A stretch of 64,000 nt of DNA from contig NC_052482.1 in the NCBI RefSeq assembly GCF_009730915.1, forward strand, positions 248,001 to 312,000, given 5' to 3'. The stretch comes from Dioscorea cayenensis subsp. rotundata (taxonomy: Eukaryota; Streptophyta; Magnoliopsida; Dioscoreales; Dioscoreaceae). Under the pieces are notes generated by a model. It was not told where the DNA came from. It made no database searches and saw only the letters and a program-made list of their open reading frames with translations. Positions 63,056 to 64,000 of the stretch are shown here, one piece after another; position 1 is the stretch's first letter, and the number at the start of each line of letters is the position of its first letter. The translations under genes were made by a program, and so were the position numbers.

Positions 63056-63260
63056 GGTTATCTGGCTTTGCATTAGCAGCACACCCTTTTCGACTCCCCG
63101 GAATTGAGCTATCAGAGGAATGTGGTTGCTTTGGTTTCTTCTGACTTTGTTTACACTGGCTATCAGGCTTTCCACTAGGAGCACACCCTTTTCGACTTCC
63201 CGGAGATGAGTTATCAGAGGAATGTGGTTGCTTTGGTTTCTTCTGACTCTGTTTATTAGC
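63056..63260. repeat. two 102-bp tandem units in the second NYN copy
   Basis: Units at about 63056-63157 and 63158-63259 share long blocks (CACACCCTTTTCGACT, TATCAGAGGAATGTGGTTGC). They encode, on the minus strand, KPDxQCKQSQKKPKQPHSSD-type repeats. The pair is about 90% identical by eye. Confidence 0.85.
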
Positions 63261-63269
63261 AGCCGTTCC

Positions 63270-63386
63270 ACTGCTACCATTCCCACTATTAGCTTTGGCA
63301 CTGCTACCATTCCCACTATTAGCTTTGGCACTGCTACCATTCCCATTACCAGCTTTTGCATTGCCACCATGCCCACTATTAGAGGA
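63270..63386. repeat. 30-bp tandem repeat, about four units
   Basis: ACTGCTACCATTCCCACTAT plus TAGCTTTGGC repeats exactly twice from 63270 and then twice more with changes. Being a multiple of three it keeps the reading frame and encodes NSGNGSSAKA on the minus strand. Confidence 0.9.
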
Positions 63387-64000
63387 ATGTGCTTGCTTTG
63401 GATTCTTCTGATTCTGTTTATCTTTTTGCAGATTATCAGCTGTTTTACTGCTACCATGCCCATTAGCAGCTCTTCCATTCACAGCAGGTTTTCCACTGCT
63501 AGTACCATGCTGATTCTTAGCTCTTCCACAGATAATGATAATGGGTCTTCTGCTACTACTACTATGCAGCTTGGAAGCTCTTGTTCTTCTGCTACCATGC
63601 CCTATATAATTTCCCAAGAGCAACCAATCAGAAAAATCATCTGGGTGGTCAATTGTAAACATGGAATTTGGATAAATGAGCATTTGAAATTAGCTGTCTG
63701 CATAATATACCTGGAGTAAAGGTGTTTCGGGGATTCGTATCATCATCGCCTGATGATGTATCATCACTAGCACCATCAGCAATGTGAGAAGGCACTGGCA
63801 CTGATATCGGTCCGCCTCCTGACACAAGACTCGTCCAAAGCCAAACAGTCTTAGCAGCAGCAACGAGTGCTTGGGAAACATTAGTTGGTTGTGCTAGTAA
63901 TACATTGTATCGCCTCATTCGGAGTTGATGAAGTGCATTCGAGAAGTCCCGATCACCGGAAATAAGCAAAAAATTAGCAGGAGGAGGATTATCTACTGCC

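Larger units (their letters stand above)
63006..64000 (-). pseudogene. second NYN-family gene, decayed and cut by the window edge
   Basis: Read leftward from the edge, the sequence encodes the end of an NYN domain ([30 protein letters not shown]) nearly identical in protein to the first copy, then a short tail to about 63711. There the frame that matches the paralogue is lost: a GTATAT donor-like site or a frameshift intervenes. The following frame (63683-63006) encodes a different, Lys/Ser/Gly-rich tail of repeats (KQSQKKPKQPHSSD, GSRKGCA, NGSSAKANSG) and ends QGPKNPKQKSK. The LOTUS region of the first copy is absent. The two genes point the same way about 1.8 kb apart, so this looks like a tandem duplicate that has decayed or been rebuilt. 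The 5' part lies beyond the window, so an expressed, differently spliced gene is still possible. Confidence 0.65.

Overview
The window is nuclear DNA of a flowering plant. The genes have many AT-rich GT-AG introns, and the spacers are AT-rich with many (TA)n, (CT)n and (CA)n microsatellites. The families are plant-specific: WRKY, CIPK, phytepsin with a saposin-like insert, RADIALIS-like MYB, MIR408, a Ty3/gypsy chromovirus and Mutator-like DNA transposons. The species cannot be read from the sequence. A non-grass monocot such as a yam would fit, but this is only an impression.

Layout, left to right: about 5 kb of gene-free spacer; a six-exon group IIb WRKY factor (+, 5781-8590); a spacer; a single-exon chloroplast rubredoxin of the RBD1 type (+, 11237-11845) convergent with a 13-exon phytepsin-like aspartic protease (-, 12652-15766); a spacer with a tRNA/SINE-like remnant; a decayed Mutator-like element with plant-mobile-domain coding remains (about 17985-21525); a two-exon gene for a 96-residue two-helix membrane protein (+, 21788-29314) whose single intron holds a 5.75-kb gypsy element with 5-bp target duplication; a two-exon DGAT3-like [2Fe-2S] protein (-, 29709-30678); a 489-bp Mutator-type MITE with 9-bp target duplication; a six-exon TruA-type tRNA pseudouridine synthase (-, 32380-34865); a 13-exon CIPK1-like kinase (+, 37661-40909); a 120-residue orphan protein (+, 42306-42668); a MIR408 gene with six GTAC copper-response cores (+, about 44400-44740); a five-exon mitochondrial ribosomal protein uL3 (-, 45798-48687) head-to-head with a Cys-rich PHD/RING-like protein (+, 49612-50800); a RADIALIS-like MYB (-, 54338-55071); a 1022-residue NYN-LOTUS RNA-binding or nuclease protein (-, 56979-61197); and a decayed, incomplete second NYN gene running off the right edge.

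The genes do not form one pathway. They are independent housekeeping genes (uL3m, TruA, RBD1, protease) and signalling or regulatory genes (WRKY, CIPK1, MIR408, RADIALIS-like). Exon borders were placed by hand: for every intact multi-exon gene the frame closes across all junctions and the total length fits the family where one is known. The most notable items are the unannotated-type MIR408 locus with its promoter, the intronic gypsy insertion, the ~115-residue internal repeat array and decayed paralogue of the NYN gene, and a RADIALIS-like transcript whose stop codon overlaps a perfect splice donor.
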